Source of the DNA: Plantago ovata
Lineage: Eukaryota > Streptophyta > Magnoliopsida > Lamiales > Plantaginaceae
Direction: 5' to 3'
DNA length: 64,000 bases
Assembly (NCBI GenBank): GCA_028274465.1
Contig: CM051456.1
Coordinates: forward strand, 76,122,753-76,186,752
Each line of letters begins with the position of its first letter. The first letter of the stretch is position 1. Under the pieces are notes generated by a model. The model saw only the letters and a program-made list of their open reading frames with translations. It was not told where the DNA came from and did no database searches. A program made the position numbers and the translations under genes. Of the stretch, positions 1 to 11,707 are shown in pieces.

Positions 1-888
1 TCTTTTTTTTTTCGATTTTTTTAGCCAGCAGTAGCACAACGAAAAGAGAAACAAAATGACTCACAAACGACTTTCCCAAACCTATTCGAAAGAATAGGTT
101 GGAGTACAAAATTTACGAGAAAGGAAAAATAAACTCACAATACAGAAATGAAAAACGAAAAACAAGTCTAATGATAGCGTAACCCCCTCCCCAAACCTAT
201 TCGGAAGAATAGGTTATAAACAAAGGATCACACAACCTCACACTACCTCCTTCCTAGGCATTTAGCAATCTCAAAGCATGGTGAAGACTTGTTGCCTCTT
301 AGGTACATAATTACTCGGGAAAACAACCATAAGACCCTAACATGCATCATCCTATTATAAAGGCCTTCGTGAACCGCAGTAGGGAAAACACCACTAAGTG
401 ATGTCGAGACTACCAAGCTTAACTAAGTGAAATACATAAATGTGACAAGCCAAGCGAGAAAAACCTCAAACAAATTCATAGAGATGAAGCATATGATTAA
501 AGGCATAGTTAGTTGATCTACCAAATAAAAAAGTTCAAAAAATTCGGCAATAAACTCCATATAAAACATGCAAGACTATCCTAGGATGAATGTAGTGAAT
601 GCAACCTAAAAACTAAGAAAGCAGTAAACGTGCAGATGAAAATGTAGACGGATAAAACATGCAAGGTACTATACTCATCCTACCAATGCCAATCTCTAAA
701 CCATCAATGGGAAGCTCCAAACTAACAACACTAGATCACTTAAATCCCATCCCCCCTCATGAAATTAGCGCTAGTCCCTAGCAATAAGAAAATGAGGAAA
801 TAAGATGTGATACTAGATGTTACCGCATGGTTTGGCCTCGGTCGGCTGAGTATGCTGCTTGTGAGTTATTGGGACTGCTCTGGGAGCC

Positions 889-1083
889 TTATAGGTGATC
901 ATCAGGTCTTCTTGTAGGTGCGGTAGTTCCATTTATAGGCCGGATAGGAACAACTCCTCTATTTGTATCATCATTGTCCGTATGGCCTTCATTGTCACTA
1001 CTGTCACCATCATCATCGCTAGTAGAGTTGCATTGTCGAATAGAATCCTCAAGATTAGCCGCCGCTGTTATGGAATCCTCCAT
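889..1083 (-). other. Short conserved ORF-like segment, unknown
   Basis: A 64-codon reading frame beginning MEDSITAA, acidic and rich in Asp, Asn and Ser. F carries a related frame on its sense strand from 44906 (beginning MENSITAA), interrupted there by two stops. Conservation of the sense-strand reading between two copies is suggestive, but the whole domain is similar at DNA level, so coding is not shown. Just upstream in element sense is a segment resembling the 3' end of initiator tRNA-Met. Confidence 0.3.
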
Positions 1084-1516
1084 CCTGTAGCCCTCGAATA
1101 GGTTGTGAACTGTTGAAGGGGGAAGAGCAGTGGTATCAGAGCCTCCCTCTCCAACGTTTTACACCCCGAGGAGGTTACAGTAAGCTGCTCGGATACTCAG
1201 AAGTCTTCTACCATTTTTTCCAATGTCGACCACATTCTCTACAGTTGATGCGACCGATGTCTATATGATGCTCCCTTTAGAGGCAGTCAAGGGGCACCCC
1301 TAAGAGGGGCTGGGCACCCATGTCATTATGTTTTGGAACCAAGCTAGCGCTTCGGAACCTTCTAGCAACTTTGAACTCAAGATTGAATCCGTCGCGGCAA
1401 GATCGTCCCGGTGCCTTCCAATTTACTCGAACTTTGCAGTCCTTGTGATGGATTGCTGACGTAATAATTGTTTCTGTCCCTTCGGTGGTTCATGAATAGG
1501 CATAGGAGTCCTTACT

Positions 1517-1717
1517 TCAGGTGTACTCTAGCTCCTCCTCTTGGATGATCCGCGACGTTGTTGCAAGAGCCCGTGGCTCGAACGCACCTCTAACGAGTTC
1601 ACTCTCCTTGACGTGGTTGTAATCGACCCCCATCCAATACTTCATAGTAATCATACGGGAATGCTCCTCTCCCTTGGCATGGTTCCTACAAACAACAGTT
1701 AGTACCTCGTATGACAC
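1517..1717 (-). other. Short conserved ORF-like segment, unknown
   Basis: A 66-codon frame ending IIQEEELEYT. Its C-terminal half matches part of a 163-codon frame at 44220-44711 in F (shared pieces EHSRMI, FEPR, ATTS, IIQEEELEYT). I recognise no domain. It may be a decayed captured gene fragment or chance openness of a conserved noncoding region. Confidence 0.3.
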
Positions 1718-2458
1718 AAAACTGACTCATGCATATGCTAGTGTAAGAACGAAACACACAAGTGATAAAATCAACAATCGAGCTCCCCAAATCCTTTATG
1801 TCTAGCCTAGCTTCTTCAACATGCAACATACCAATGTAACTACTACATGCAATACATCACCTTATGCTCTTGCTAGACAACCAATACCTTAAATAACAAG
1901 GCTCAATTCATACCATAGAAGCGAAACATTCTAGCATCATAAATCCTCATACTCAACAATTATGCATTCTACCATCAAATCCATCATCATTACATCAATA
2001 AGCACAATCATATGTATGAATCAAAGATAAAGATATATTGCATAACAAGGTATATCATCTAGTAGCAAAATTCCCAAATCAACAATCCAAGCATAATTAA
2101 GCATGCAATTGATAGTAAATAACGCTTCTAATCACACAAACAACCTACCCATGCATCATATAAGCATAATTGAAGCTCAAATTAGAAAACCCCCAAATTT
2201 GAAAAATTAGGGTTCATAAGAAGATACCTCAGATCTGGAAAACTAATGCACTAGGGTGAAATCGGTTCGGATGAAAAGATAGATCATGTAATAGGCTTTG
2301 ATTGAAGCTAAAGAACACTAAATTTGGTGAAGAAATGAAGAAGTTATGAAGATTTGAAGCTAAAATCGCGAATTTCGGTTTTTGAGGAGGAAGAATGGTG
2401 AAAATATGAAGAAATGAAGAGAAAAGGGAGAGATCCGCGTTTTTAATCTGCAGAGTCC

Positions 2459-2570
2459 GTGGGGCGAGTCGCCCCATGCCTGGGGCGAGTCGCCCCGTAT
2501 GTGGGGCGAATCGCCCCGCTCGTCCGGAGCGCTCGCGCGCTCTGGACTCGTGGGGTGATTCGCCCCCCAC
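2459..2570. repeat. GC-rich palindrome array (GGGGCG-N3-CGCCCC type), internal copy in Z
   Basis: At least three 15-bp palindromes with arms GGGGCG/CGCCCC and centres AGT, AGT and AAT, followed by a degenerate copy (GGGGTG-ATT-CGCCCC). The same motif sits upstream of the TATA box in family 1 LTRs and at the matching internal position in F. Confidence 0.85.
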
Positions 2571-2774
2571 CTCCTGAGGCGGGGAGACGAACTTTTCGAA
2601 AAAATACGGTTTTTAAGTCCCCGAAAACAATTTTTCTCACAAAACGACTTGAAAAATCTCACTCAAACATACCATAAGCACATACAACACAGAGTTGAAC
2701 AATATTCACATATAAGAAGCAAATTGTTCAAGAATGAATGCATGCAATAAAGCGGTAAAGAAAGCGATAAAAAC

Positions 2775-2792
2775 TCCGGGTTGCCTCCCGGA
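2775..2792 (-). other. Post-gag hairpin, Z copy
   Basis: Stem TCCGGG/CCCGGA with loop AGGCAA in element sense, 44 nt past the gag-protease stop. Equivalent hairpins are in D (18378-18395), C (24824-24841, two compensatory changes in the stem) and F (43276-43293). Confidence 0.7.
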
Positions 2793-2835
2793 TAGAGCCA
2801 TTGTTTAAAGTCTTTGGCTCGACTCCTGTTTGCGC

Positions 2836-4985
2836 CTAGCTCTTCTTCTTGAGGGTACTAGACTTCCCCTTCATGGATCTCCTCCTCATGCCACGAACCT
2901 GTGAATAAGAATGAACATAGGCAGCAAGACCACAGTAGTGAGTAGTGTGAGAAGTATCAGGCGGATCAGATATGGCTCGCAACACATGTCGCTTGCCATC
3001 CACCTCAATAGTGCAAGTCCTTCGGTAGATGTCCATCACGGAGCGTAGCTTAGTCAAGAACGTTTGTCCCAAGAGAATGACATCCCCCGTCCCAGGTGTA
3101 GACGCCGGCATAACTGCAAAATTGGTGTATACAAAAGTTTCACCAATCTTGACCAATACATTCTTCACAACGCCTTCGGGTCTCACAAAGGATCCATCCG
3201 CCAGTTGCACAATAGCCTTATGCTCAGATAGTTTTCCAAGGCTACTCTTCTCAAACACATTCAAAGGAGCACATTAGAATAGGATCCCGTGTCTAGTGTG
3301 GCACGGACATCTTCAAGCTCACCAATCCCAACCTTAATATCGAAACTTTGAGGGAGTGGCTCGGGATCCTCTTGCTCCTCTTCACTCTCGTCAGAACTAA
3401 GTTCCTTCTCTTCTTCCTTAGCATGTGGAGGTTCTTCCTTCTTGCAACACTCGCACTTAGCAACCTTCTTTATGGTGATTTCGACAGGCAGATCACCAGC
3501 CAAGGTAATGGACATCGACTTCTCAGTGGTTCTAGGCAGCTTGCCTTGTTCCCTACTTGCTCCTCGATCGATCAACTCTTGCATCTTTTGTTGGGCAAGC
3601 CTAGTGCTCTCTTCAAACCTATCAAGTCTCGCTCTAGTCTTCTCAGAATCTTCTTCATAACGTTTGAGAAAACTTTGGGTGTGATCAACCATCTTTTGCA
3701 AGTTCTCCATCAGTTGAGCCGACTTCGACTTCGGTTGCTCTTTCGGAGCGGGGTTTTCACAGTGGTCATTACCATAGTTAAGCCTACTACGGTCTTGGTT
3801 AGGGCCATAAGTTTGGCTAGCTGGTGCATATCCTTAATTGTTTCGGAACCCTCTTCTCCAAAATCCACCTCGAGGATTCCTACCGTCTTGTCCGTAGCTA
3901 GCTTCTTGAGTACCAAACTCCGTAGAAAAGGCTTCCTCTTCGCCTCCTTGAGCCCAGTTGCCATCATCATACTCAAGCTCCGATCTACACATATGAGCCC
4001 CATGCCCATAGTTCTTGCATATTCGGCAAACTTCGTTCGAAACAGTTGTTCCAGCGGCGCTCTTGAGGACTTGCTTCAATTCGTTGGTAAAGCACTCGAA
4101 TTTATCCCCATTCCCCCTATACATAGGGGCTTCTTGAGTCGGTGGAGCTTCAGGTCCACGTCTCCTAACCATTGCCCTTGGGTCCTTGAACTGCGAACCC
4201 TTAGTAAGCCTTTCGAAAACTGCCCAGACGGCTTCTGCGGTTTCCTCCCAAATATTGCCTCGGCATTGGAAATCCACCACTTGTTGTTTCTCGAAGGTTA
4301 GTCCATTGTAGAAGTGTTGGACTAGGTCAGAAAGCTAAAAACCAAGGTGAGGGCACTTGTTCGTGAGATCTTGGAATCTCTCAAACGCGGTGTAGATGGT
4401 CTCATCATAGTCCTGCTTGAATCCAGTGATTTGCGCCTTTAGCGCGGTAGTCAAGGTGTGAGGGAAGTATTGTTCCATGAAAGCTGAAAAAACCTTCTCC
4501 CAAGTGTCCAGCGAGCCTGCTGGTAGAGAACTTAACCATGACTTGGCTCTGTCGCCAAGCCCCATAGCGAAAACCTTCATCCTCAACTCATCCCTTGTTA
4601 TTTCAGCTCCAGGACGTGGGAGTTGGTTGACGAAATCATCGATATCGTGCAAGTACCCCATCACATCTCCCCTTGATAAGCCATAGAACCTCGGAAGTTG
4701 TTGGAATGCGTGGTTCTTGATTTCCAGATCTCGAGTTGCGGACGAAAGAACAATCGTTGGTCCCCTCATACGATCCTTGGAGGGTTGAACCCATGCTTTC
4801 AGTGGTCTAGCTTCTGCCATTCCGTCGATTTCCTTGAAAAGACTGTGTAGAGACTCAGAGAAATCGGTATCCTCTATTTCCTCTAGTTCACGCCTTTGAA
4901 GTAGTCGCCTTCTTTGGTGGTAGACTATGTCGATCTCAGCAATTGAATCAGCAAGCGGCGTTCCTCTAGATCGTGTATGTGGCAT
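2836..4985 (-). pseudogene. gag-protease (broken), element Z
   Basis: Begins MPHTRSRGTP at 4985 and follows the 714-residue ORF of D throughout. The capsid-like retrotransposon Gag region, a CX2CX4HX4C zinc knuckle (CRICKNYGHGAHMC), an acidic linker and a retropepsin-like aspartic protease (TLDTGSYSN active site, later ILLGQTF) can all be followed. It is interrupted by a nonsense codon at about 4335 (a Glu codon in D is TAG here), a second at about 3834 (Gln to TAA) and a 1-nt deletion at about 3265, just after the DTG motif. The product would have packaged element RNA and processed itself; this copy cannot make it. Confidence 0.9.
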
Positions 4986-5111
4986 ACACTATCTGTCACA
5001 AACTAGGAAAGCAGTATCAGAGAGAGAGATTAAAAAGGAAAACTAAAACTACTAGGACTAGGAATTGAATGCTGAAAATATAAACAAATTAAACAGAAAA
5101 AAGGAGTATAG

Positions 5112-5129
5112 TCCCCGGCAGCGGCGCCA
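5112..5129 (-). promoter_or_regulatory. Primer-binding site (tRNA-Asp), element Z
   Basis: Minus-strand sequence matches TGGCGCCGTTGCCGGGGA, the complement of a plant tRNA-Asp 3' end, with one mismatch. It lies three bases inside the LTR, as in D, C, G and F. Confidence 0.85.
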
Positions 5130-5132
5130 ATT

Positions 5133-5197
5133 TGATGATCGCAGGAATTGTCGGTTCCGATTATCAAATAAATTTGTTATTTAGCCAAAGGCAATTC
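5133..5197 (-). repeat. LTR stub of element Z
   Basis: Starts TGATGAT on the plus strand and matches the U5 end of family 1 LTRs (shared stretch ending in CCAAAGGCAATTC). Only 65 bp remain before the sequence becomes copia integrase. The first 40 bp differ from D, so this is another U5 subtype. Confidence 0.75.
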
Positions 5198-6136
5198 AGC
5201 AACACCGTTTTGCTGTGGTGTTCTTACTGAGGATAACAGATGTTGTATACCTTTTGAGGTACAATATTCAGTAATGTACTGGTTTACAAACTCAGTACCA
5301 TGGTCTGTCCTTATGACTTTTACCTTGTCATTTTTCATGACTTCAAGCTTATTCAGCAAGTTAGGTATTTCAGTCTTGGTTTCAGATTTGTGCTTGATGA
5401 ATACTACCCAAGTAAATCTTGAATAGTCATCCACCACGACCAGACCATACTTCTTACCAGCATAGCTTGTTGAAGAAGATTCAAACAAGTCCATGTGCAA
5501 GAGTTGTAAAGGTTTTGTAGTTGACGGTACTGCCTTGTTCTTGAAAGAAGATTTGGTTTTCTTTCCTTGCTGACATGCATTGCAAACACCATCCTTCTTA
5601 AAAGTAACCTTAGGTAATCCAACTACAAGTGCCTTTTTAGACAGCTTATTCAGCGTCTTGAAGTTTAGATGACTTGTTCGTTTATGCCATAACCATGCTT
5701 TTTCAGCAAGGCAATCGTGATCTGAGAAAAGGTATTTTTCAACGATTGCTGAAGACCAATCTACGGTGTACAAGCCTCCTGATCTTCTTGCAATCATAAT
5801 TACCTTTTTAGTCTCGAAATCTCTAAGTTTACATTCATCACTTTTGATTTTGATGAAGTGTCCTTTGTCAGCAAACTGACTCATGCTGAAAAGGTTAAAA
5901 TTATGATTTTTGACATAAAGAACTCCAGTAATGGTTATGCATTGTAACTTCACGTCACCATAGCCTTTTGTAGAACCGGAGCCTCCACCAGCAAACCTTA
6001 TTGTTGGGCCTTTAGACCACCGTCTATATTTTATAAGGTTATTCTTGTTGCCCGTCATGTGCTTTCCACAACCACTATCAATGTGCCAGATTGCATCGTT
6101 TGTCTCCGTGGTTGAAGTCTGCACAATCAAGAACAA
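5198..6136 (-). pseudogene. pol: pol 5' fragment (protease and integrase), element A
   Basis: Open frame with no stops, cut at its 3' end. It carries the copia protease motif (IDSGCGKHMTG; the active-site DSG is intact here, unlike B and E), the pre-integrase HHCC zinc finger (HKRTSH then CNACQQGK), and the integrase core Asp residues (HMDLFESS and TDHGTEF). The sequence ends at QNGVAE, so the catalytic Glu is the last recognisable part; reverse transcriptase and RNase H are missing. Integrase would insert the cDNA and protease would cut the polyprotein. The first in-frame residues lie beyond a splice-acceptor-like TTGTGCAG and have no ATG, as in B and E. Confidence 0.85.
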
Positions 6137-6141
6137 ACAAG

Positions 6142-8582
6142 TTAATTATCTAATAATGGATGTCCATTAACATGTTCAAGAATGCGTCCAGTGGAAACCC
6201 AAGTCTTAAGTTTTTCAACTTTGACTTGGTTTCTACTTGCTGAGGAACTAGGAGGTTTTGAGCTGAAAGACTTTTGATTCGTGCTGATCAAATCCACTTT
6301 CTGATGTGGTGTCTTGCTCGGTTGACCTTTTTGCTGAACATACTTTTCAGTAAGTTCTTTTCTAGCAAGGTTCCTTCTAGCCCTAGCATTAAGAGTCTTT
6401 TCAGAGCTCTTAGGCTTGATTTTCTTCATTTCTTTGAAGTATCTTTGCTGACTTTGCTTATACTCGTGAAAAAGTTGACTTTGCTTGGTTTTGAAACCGA
6501 GTCCACTTTTCGGAGAATGCTGAGCTTTTGTGTCAGCAACCTTACTTGATTCAGGTTTGTCAGCAAAGGTCTTCTGATTACTTTTAGTAATCTTGCCTTT
6601 TGACTTAACAACTTGCTTTTCAGCAACTTGTTTGGCGGAATGCTTCACAACATCCTTCTCCTTTCCAGTTTGCTTCTCAGCAACCTGTTTTCCTTTTAAA
6701 GTCTTGTTACTTTGAGTAGCAACAACGGGCTTTATGGTCATAGGTACTTGATTGCATGTTTCAGCAACCTTAGATTGACCAAACTGATAGAGTTCTGGTA
6801 GACCACTATCAGTAGCACGTACAAAGGAAATCGGTGATTTATCTTTACTCAAGATTTCTCCGTCATCACCTTCATACGTAGCACCTAAACCTTCTTTCTG
6901 AGATGGATCTCTCAAGTAAGAGTTTAGTTCAGTCAGTGTATTACTTGCGTCCACATAAGATTTGAAATTGATTTTCATCTTTTTCATTTCTTGGATTTCA
7001 GCAAGTAACTTTAGAATTGAGGACTGATATTCTTCCAATTCTAATGCCATTTGAGAATTCTTTTCTGTAGCTTCAGCAATCAACTTCTTAAGACGCCTTA
7101 TTTCAGCATCCTTTTCTTTTGTCTCTTCCTTCAGCAAGACATACTTTTTAGTAGTTTGCTTGGTTAGAGTTTCAGAAATCTGTAGTTTCTCTTGCTGTCT
7201 GCTCAGAGTTTTCTCAAATCTTTCGGTTTCTCCTTGAATCTTGTCAAGGTCAATCTCGTCTTCACTTTCTGAGTCTGAGTCAGAGGTAGGGTTGTTTACC
7301 TGACCGGCCATGAGGCCGAACTCGTAGTTTGACACATCTGGATAAGCTTCCATAGCTATTCCACAAACTTCTTTGCCAATCTCCACGTCTAGAATGGCTT
7401 CTTCATCGTCAGTGTCTGAGCTTTCATCCTCACTGTCTTCGGAGCTAGTATCAATGCACAATGCATCGATTTTGCTTGAAGCTTCTTCTTTTCTTCAGCA
7501 ATTAAAGCTCTCTTGAACTTCTTCTTCTTTTCAGCAGATTTGCCTTTCAGCACAGGGCAATTAGCTTTGAAGTGTCCAGGCTTTTTGCAGTAAAAACAGA
7601 GATCATTTCCAACAGATGGTTCTTCTAATGAAGTTGCTTGCTGAGCTTGCTTGTTCAGCGAGCTAGTCTCATTCTTGTACTTATGGTAGTTGTTACCAAG
7701 ATGCTTTTTCAGCTTCTCTTTTGCTTTTCGCCTTTCAAGTTCCTTGCTGATGAATTTCTTCATGTTTTTTACAACCAAAGAGTTTTCATCAGTAGGCTCT
7801 TTATCATTCTTCTTTTCAGAAGATGACGGCTTTGCAGCAAGAGCAATGTTTTGCGATTTTTGAGCAATGTTTTGCGATTTTTGAGCAAACACATTTTCTC
7901 TTTGCTTTGTCTCATAACTGACAGTAGCAAGATGAGAGAACAACTCTGTTGGTGTAATATCTGGCATTCCTTGATTGTAATAGAAATTCTGAGTGTGGAT
8001 CCATTCTTGATTCTGACTTCTGATGATGGTTTTCACCTTCTCAGAATCTGAGTAAAGATTTCCAACACCCAAGGCTGCCATTTCACTAACAAGAGTTGTG
8101 AATCTGAAGTCCAAGTCTTCCAGTGACTCGTTTGTACCTTGTTTAAAGTTTTGAAACTTTAATTTAAGTACTTCAAGTTTGTTTTCCTTGGTTTTGTCAG
8201 ATCCAGCACAAAGATCTTGAACCATTTTCCAAGCTTCCTTTGCAGTCTTAGCACCCCACAGTTTGCACTGTATGGTATCCGGAGTTGATCGAATGATGAT
8301 GTTTCTTGCTTGGCCATCAAGACGGAATATCTTAGCTTCGTCAGAAGTCCATTCCTCTCTCGGTTTTGGCACAACGGTATCCGTTGGTTCGCCTAAGATA
8401 GTTTCCTTTCCAGCTTCAGTGGTCTTGTGAGGGAAACTCCTTTCAACCTTAGTGATATTGATAGGTCCATCATTAATGACAGTGACCATCTCATCACTAA
8501 TGGCCTCAAGATGTAGCATCATGTTGTTTCGCCATTTTTCGTAATTTTCCAGCTTCAGCAAGGGAGCATCTCCTAAAGACAT
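6142..8582 (-). pseudogene. gag: gag (one frameshift), element A
   Basis: Begins MSLGDAPLLKLENYEKW, as in E. It has a DUF4219/UBN2-type copia Gag region, a CCHC knuckle (CFYCKKPGHFKANC), a long coiled coil and a basic, Lys/Gln-rich C-terminal third. A 1-nt deletion in an A-run at about 7472 moves the second half to another frame (frames 7389-8582 and 6142-7461). A 21-bp tandem duplication repeats IAQKSQN near 7850-7880 relative to E. It ends HPLLDN-stop, 6 nt before the pol reading frame, in the same relative frame as in B and E. Confidence 0.88.
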
Positions 8583-8680
8583 CCTGTCAGCAAAGCACTA
8601 CCAAACTGATCAAGTGAGAGTGATTTACGGAAAGCAACTAAGGGGATCTAGGTTCAGTGCTGAAGGTTAAAGAACCTCCA

Positions 8681-8692
8681 GCTCTGATACCA
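8681..8692 (-). promoter_or_regulatory. Primer-binding site (initiator tRNA-Met), element A
   Basis: Reads TGGTATCAGAGC on the minus strand, two bases inside the LTR end. This is the usual copia primer site. Confidence 0.9.
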
Positions 8693-8694
8693 CT

Positions 8695-10275
8695 TGTTGG
8701 TCCCTTTAAATAACAAGAAAAGACTAGAGGGGGGGGGTGAATAGTCTTTTCAAACTTTCGTCGTTTAAAACTTTCTCAGCAAGTGCTTATTACTTTTCAG
8801 TAATGAGTTTGCTGATACTTAACTTTCTCAGCAAGCGCAAGTTACTTTGCAGTAACTAGGTTTGCTGATACTTAAAATCAGAGAGCGGAAGTCTTTGATA
8901 CAATAAGTGCTTCTTTCAGTAAATGAAGGTTTCAGCAAGTGATGTGAGTGACTGTGTACAGATTGATATGATTTGCTAAAAAACTTACAGTAAGTAAATC
9001 ACACAAACACTTTTATAGTGGTATCTGAGAGTGGCGTAATCTCTCAACTAATCCACTTTGTCCTTTCTAGGACTGAATCCACTAAGATAAGATTGAGGTT
9101 CCTTACAACACCTATCTAGAGCGATTCAAACAGAAACCAAAGCACACTTGCTTCGTCTCCAACCTAATCTAGAGAACGCAACCTTGTTCTCCACCAAACT
9201 TGGTACTTTTAATCAGCAAAACTATGCTCGATTAAGTTCCCCCTGAATATCACGCCTGAAAGGGTGTATTTTCAGTTAGAGAGGTTTCGGATGAGAAAAC
9301 TTAATTATAACTTATTCAGTTACAACAAGTAATCTAAGAAACAAAACTTTGAATACTCTGCAGTAAACAAGTTTGATTGTTTCTGGTGTCAAGACTTGTT
9401 CCTGTTCGAAAGAAAGAAAGAACACTTAACTAATTTCTTAGTCGTGCAAATTCGACTTCTTCACAAGTAGCTTTTTCAAGCTTTAAGTCTTGGAACGGAT
9501 CAATGGCAGTAGAGAGTATTGAAGGGTTTGTGAGTTTAAGCACAAGTGACAGTATGATCACGTTGTTGACACACTTCAACTCTTTGCCGGATGACCTCTA
9601 TTTATAGTGAAAATAAGGAGCCGTTTGAATTTCAAATTCTAAGGCTTTTGTTCCTTAAAATGTCACTATCTTGCGTCCTTGTTTGTCTTCTAGTCTTCAT
9701 GTCCTTCGCGTGCATGCTTTGCATTTAATGCTTATTTGAATAGAATTCAAACAGTAACATTGGAGCGCAAAATGCAAGTACTTTCAGCAAGAGGTCACAT
9801 ATGTTCCATCAGCAAGTGGTCAGTCTCAGTTTCAGCAAGCACAACCTACTCTGTCATATAGATTTTCACTTATGCAAGCTGTTGCTGAAATTTCCACTTT
9901 CTGAGCAACATGTGCCTTTGTAGATACCAGTCTTCAGAAATCTTCTAGTCTTCAGATCTTCGAAATCTTCATGTCTTCAGATCTTTAAAATCTTCAAGAT
10001 TCTGAGCGGTTCTAAATGCTTCAATAGTTTGTTTGTAAGAACAAAGTACATCATCAGCAAATGCTTCAATAGGTTGTATTTCTTTTCAGAAAACAAGATA
10101 CATCATAAGCTTTACAACCAACCTATCTAGCACCTATTCTAAGTCTTCAGCAAACGTTCCTCTTTTACAATGTCCTTAAAATTCTAAATTCCTATGGACC
10201 TTAAGAGTACTAGTTACTGGACTTTCCTTAATTTAGCATGGTTAATTGCTCATCAAAATTACAAGTTTCCTAACA
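8695..10275 (-). repeat. 5' LTR of element A (copia)
   Basis: About 1.58 kb, TGTTAGG...CCAACA on the minus strand, colinear with the E LTR at 31953-33520. A TATAAATAG box reads on the minus strand near 9597-9608. The outer end abuts B gag at 10276 with no other sequence between. Confidence 0.88.
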
Positions 10276-11702
10276 ACAGCAAATTGTCTTTGCTGAAAGG
10301 CAAATCTGCTGAAAAGAAGAAGAAGTTCAAAAGGGCTTTGATTGCTGAAGAAAAGAAAAAGCTTCAAGCAAAAATCGATGCGCTTTGCATTGATACAAGC
10401 TCTGAAGACAGTGAGGTAGAGAGCTCAGACACTAAAGAAGAAGAAGCAACTCTTGATGTAGATATTGGCGAGGAAGTTTGGAGAATAGCTATGGAAGCTT
10501 ATCCAGATGTGTCAAACTACGAATTCTGCCTCATGGCCGGTCAGGTAAATTGGCCAACCTCTGACTCTGATTCAGAAAGTGAAGATGATATTGACCTTGA
10601 TAGAATTCAAGGAGAAATCGAAAGATTTGAGAAAACTCTGAGGAAACAGCAAGAGAAACTACAGAATGTTGAAACTCTGACTAAGCAAACTACTGAAAAG
10701 TATGTTTTGCTGAAAGAAGAATTAGAGAAGAAGGATGCTGAAATATTTCATCTCAAGAAGTTAATTGCTGAACCTACAGAGAAGAATTCTCAAATGGCAA
10801 TAGAATTTGAAGAGTATCAGTCCTCAATTCTAAAGTTACTTGCTGAAATACAAGAAATGAAAAAGATGAAAATCAATTTCAAATCTTATGCTGATGCGAG
10901 TAACACGCTGACTGAACTAAACTCTTATCTGAGAGAACCATCTCAGAAAGAAGGTTTAGGTGCAACGTATGAAGGTGATGATGTAATAATCTTGAGTAAA
11001 GACAAATCACCAATTACCTTTGTTCGTGCAACTGATAGTGGTCAACCAGAACTCTATCAGATTGGTCAATCTAGATTGCTGAAATATGCAATCAAGTACT
11101 TACGACCATAAAGCCCGTTTGTTGCTACTCAAAGTAACAAGACTTTAAAAGGAAAACAGGTTGCTGAAAAGCAAACTCTTAAGAAAAAGGATGCTGTAAA
11201 GCATTCCGCCAAACAAGTTGCTGAAAAGCAATTTGTTAAGTTAAAAGGCAATATTACTAAAAGTAATAAGAAGACCTTTGCTGACAAACCTGAATCAAGT
11301 AAGGTTGCTGAGACAAAAGCTCAGCACTCTCCGAAAAGTGGACTTGGATTCAAAACCAAGCAAAGTCAACTTTTTTATGAGTATAAGCAAAGTCAGCAAA
11401 TATACTTCAAAAAGATGAACAAAACCAAACCTAAGAGTTCTCACAAAACTCAAGACGCTAGGACTAGAAGGAACCTTGCCAGAAAAGAACTTACAGAAAA
11501 ATATGTTCAGCAAAAAGGTCAACCAAGCAAGACACCACATCAGAAAGTGGACTTGATTAGCAATGATCAAAAGTCTTTCGGTTCTAAACCCTCTAGTTCC
11601 TCAGCAAGTAGAAAACAAGTCAAAGTTGAAAAACTCAAGACTTGGGTTTCCACTGGACGCTTTCTTGAACATGTTAATGGACATCCAATATTGGATAATT
11701 AA
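10276..11702 (+). pseudogene. gag: gag C-terminal part, element B
   Basis: Begins at the last Cys-Pro of the zinc knuckle and follows E gag to HPILDN-stop. It includes the Ser/Asp/Glu-rich stretch (DTSSEDSE), the coiled coil and the Lys-rich tail. A 1-nt loss at about 11075 and a 1-nt gain at about 11115 put some 40 bp out of frame; otherwise it is open. The apparent ATG start at 10194 lies in the antisense LTR of A and is not a gag start. Confidence 0.85.
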
Positions 11703-11707
11703 CTTGT

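Larger units (their letters stand above)
1..2835 (-). other. 3' noncoding domain of element Z
   Basis: No long ORF. In element sense, starting after the gag stop, it holds the post-gag hairpin (2775-2792), an array of GC-rich palindromes (about 2459-2570), a 1.5-kb AT-rich stretch, two short ORF-like stretches that F shares (1517-1717 and 889-1083), and two hairpins with stem AACCTATTC/GAATAGGTT (about 79-100 and 193-214). The start of the purine-rich tract (pyrimidine-rich on this strand) lies at 1-20. F carries the same order of blocks at 43233-46665 on the plus strand. The polypurine tract and 3' LTR lie outside the window. Confidence 0.7.
1..5197 (-). mobile_element. Element Z: truncated gag-protease LTR retrotransposon (family 1)
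   Basis: Read on the minus strand it has a 65-bp LTR stub (5133-5197), a primer site complementary to tRNA-Asp (5112-5129), a broken gag-protease gene (2836-4985) and a long 3' noncoding domain (1-2835) that continues past the window edge. No reverse transcriptase or integrase is visible, so it is non-autonomous (TR-GAG type, Athila/Tat-related by primer site and gag). The LTR breaks off inside its shared segment and runs directly into copia integrase sequence at about 5198, so the junction is a deletion or rearrangement and not an insertion end. D and F are its close relatives in the window. Confidence 0.85.
5198..10275 (-). mobile_element. Element A: truncated SIRE-like copia retrotransposon
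   Basis: Minus-strand copia element with a complete LTR (8695-10275), initiator-tRNA-Met primer site, gag and the first part of pol. It stops in integrase at the NGVAE motif, where Z begins. The LTR's C-run (G-run on this strand near 8734) next to a TCTAGTC motif, and the TGTTAGG...CCAACA ends, match E. Its LTR lies directly against gag sequence of B in the opposite direction, which suggests A inserted into B, but the partner target duplication is lost. Confidence 0.85.

Noticed and set aside
3348-4301. Long plus-strand ORF of 317 codons opposite the gag of Z
   Set aside because: Antisense shadow of gag-protease. The same mirror ORFs occur opposite D, F and G, and opposite C gag at 25088-25768; they have no recognisable domain and no conserved start.
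8681-8692. tRNA-like sequence GCTCTGATACCA
   Set aside because: Only the 12-base primer-site complement, with no tRNA cloverleaf around it. The tRNA-Asp-like 18-mers at the other primer sites were rejected as genes for the same reason.
10194-11111. A 305-codon plus-strand ORF starting MDLKSTSYW
   Set aside because: Its first 27-30 codons are the antisense end of the LTR of A; the rest is B gag. The start is an accident of the junction, so only the gag part is annotated.
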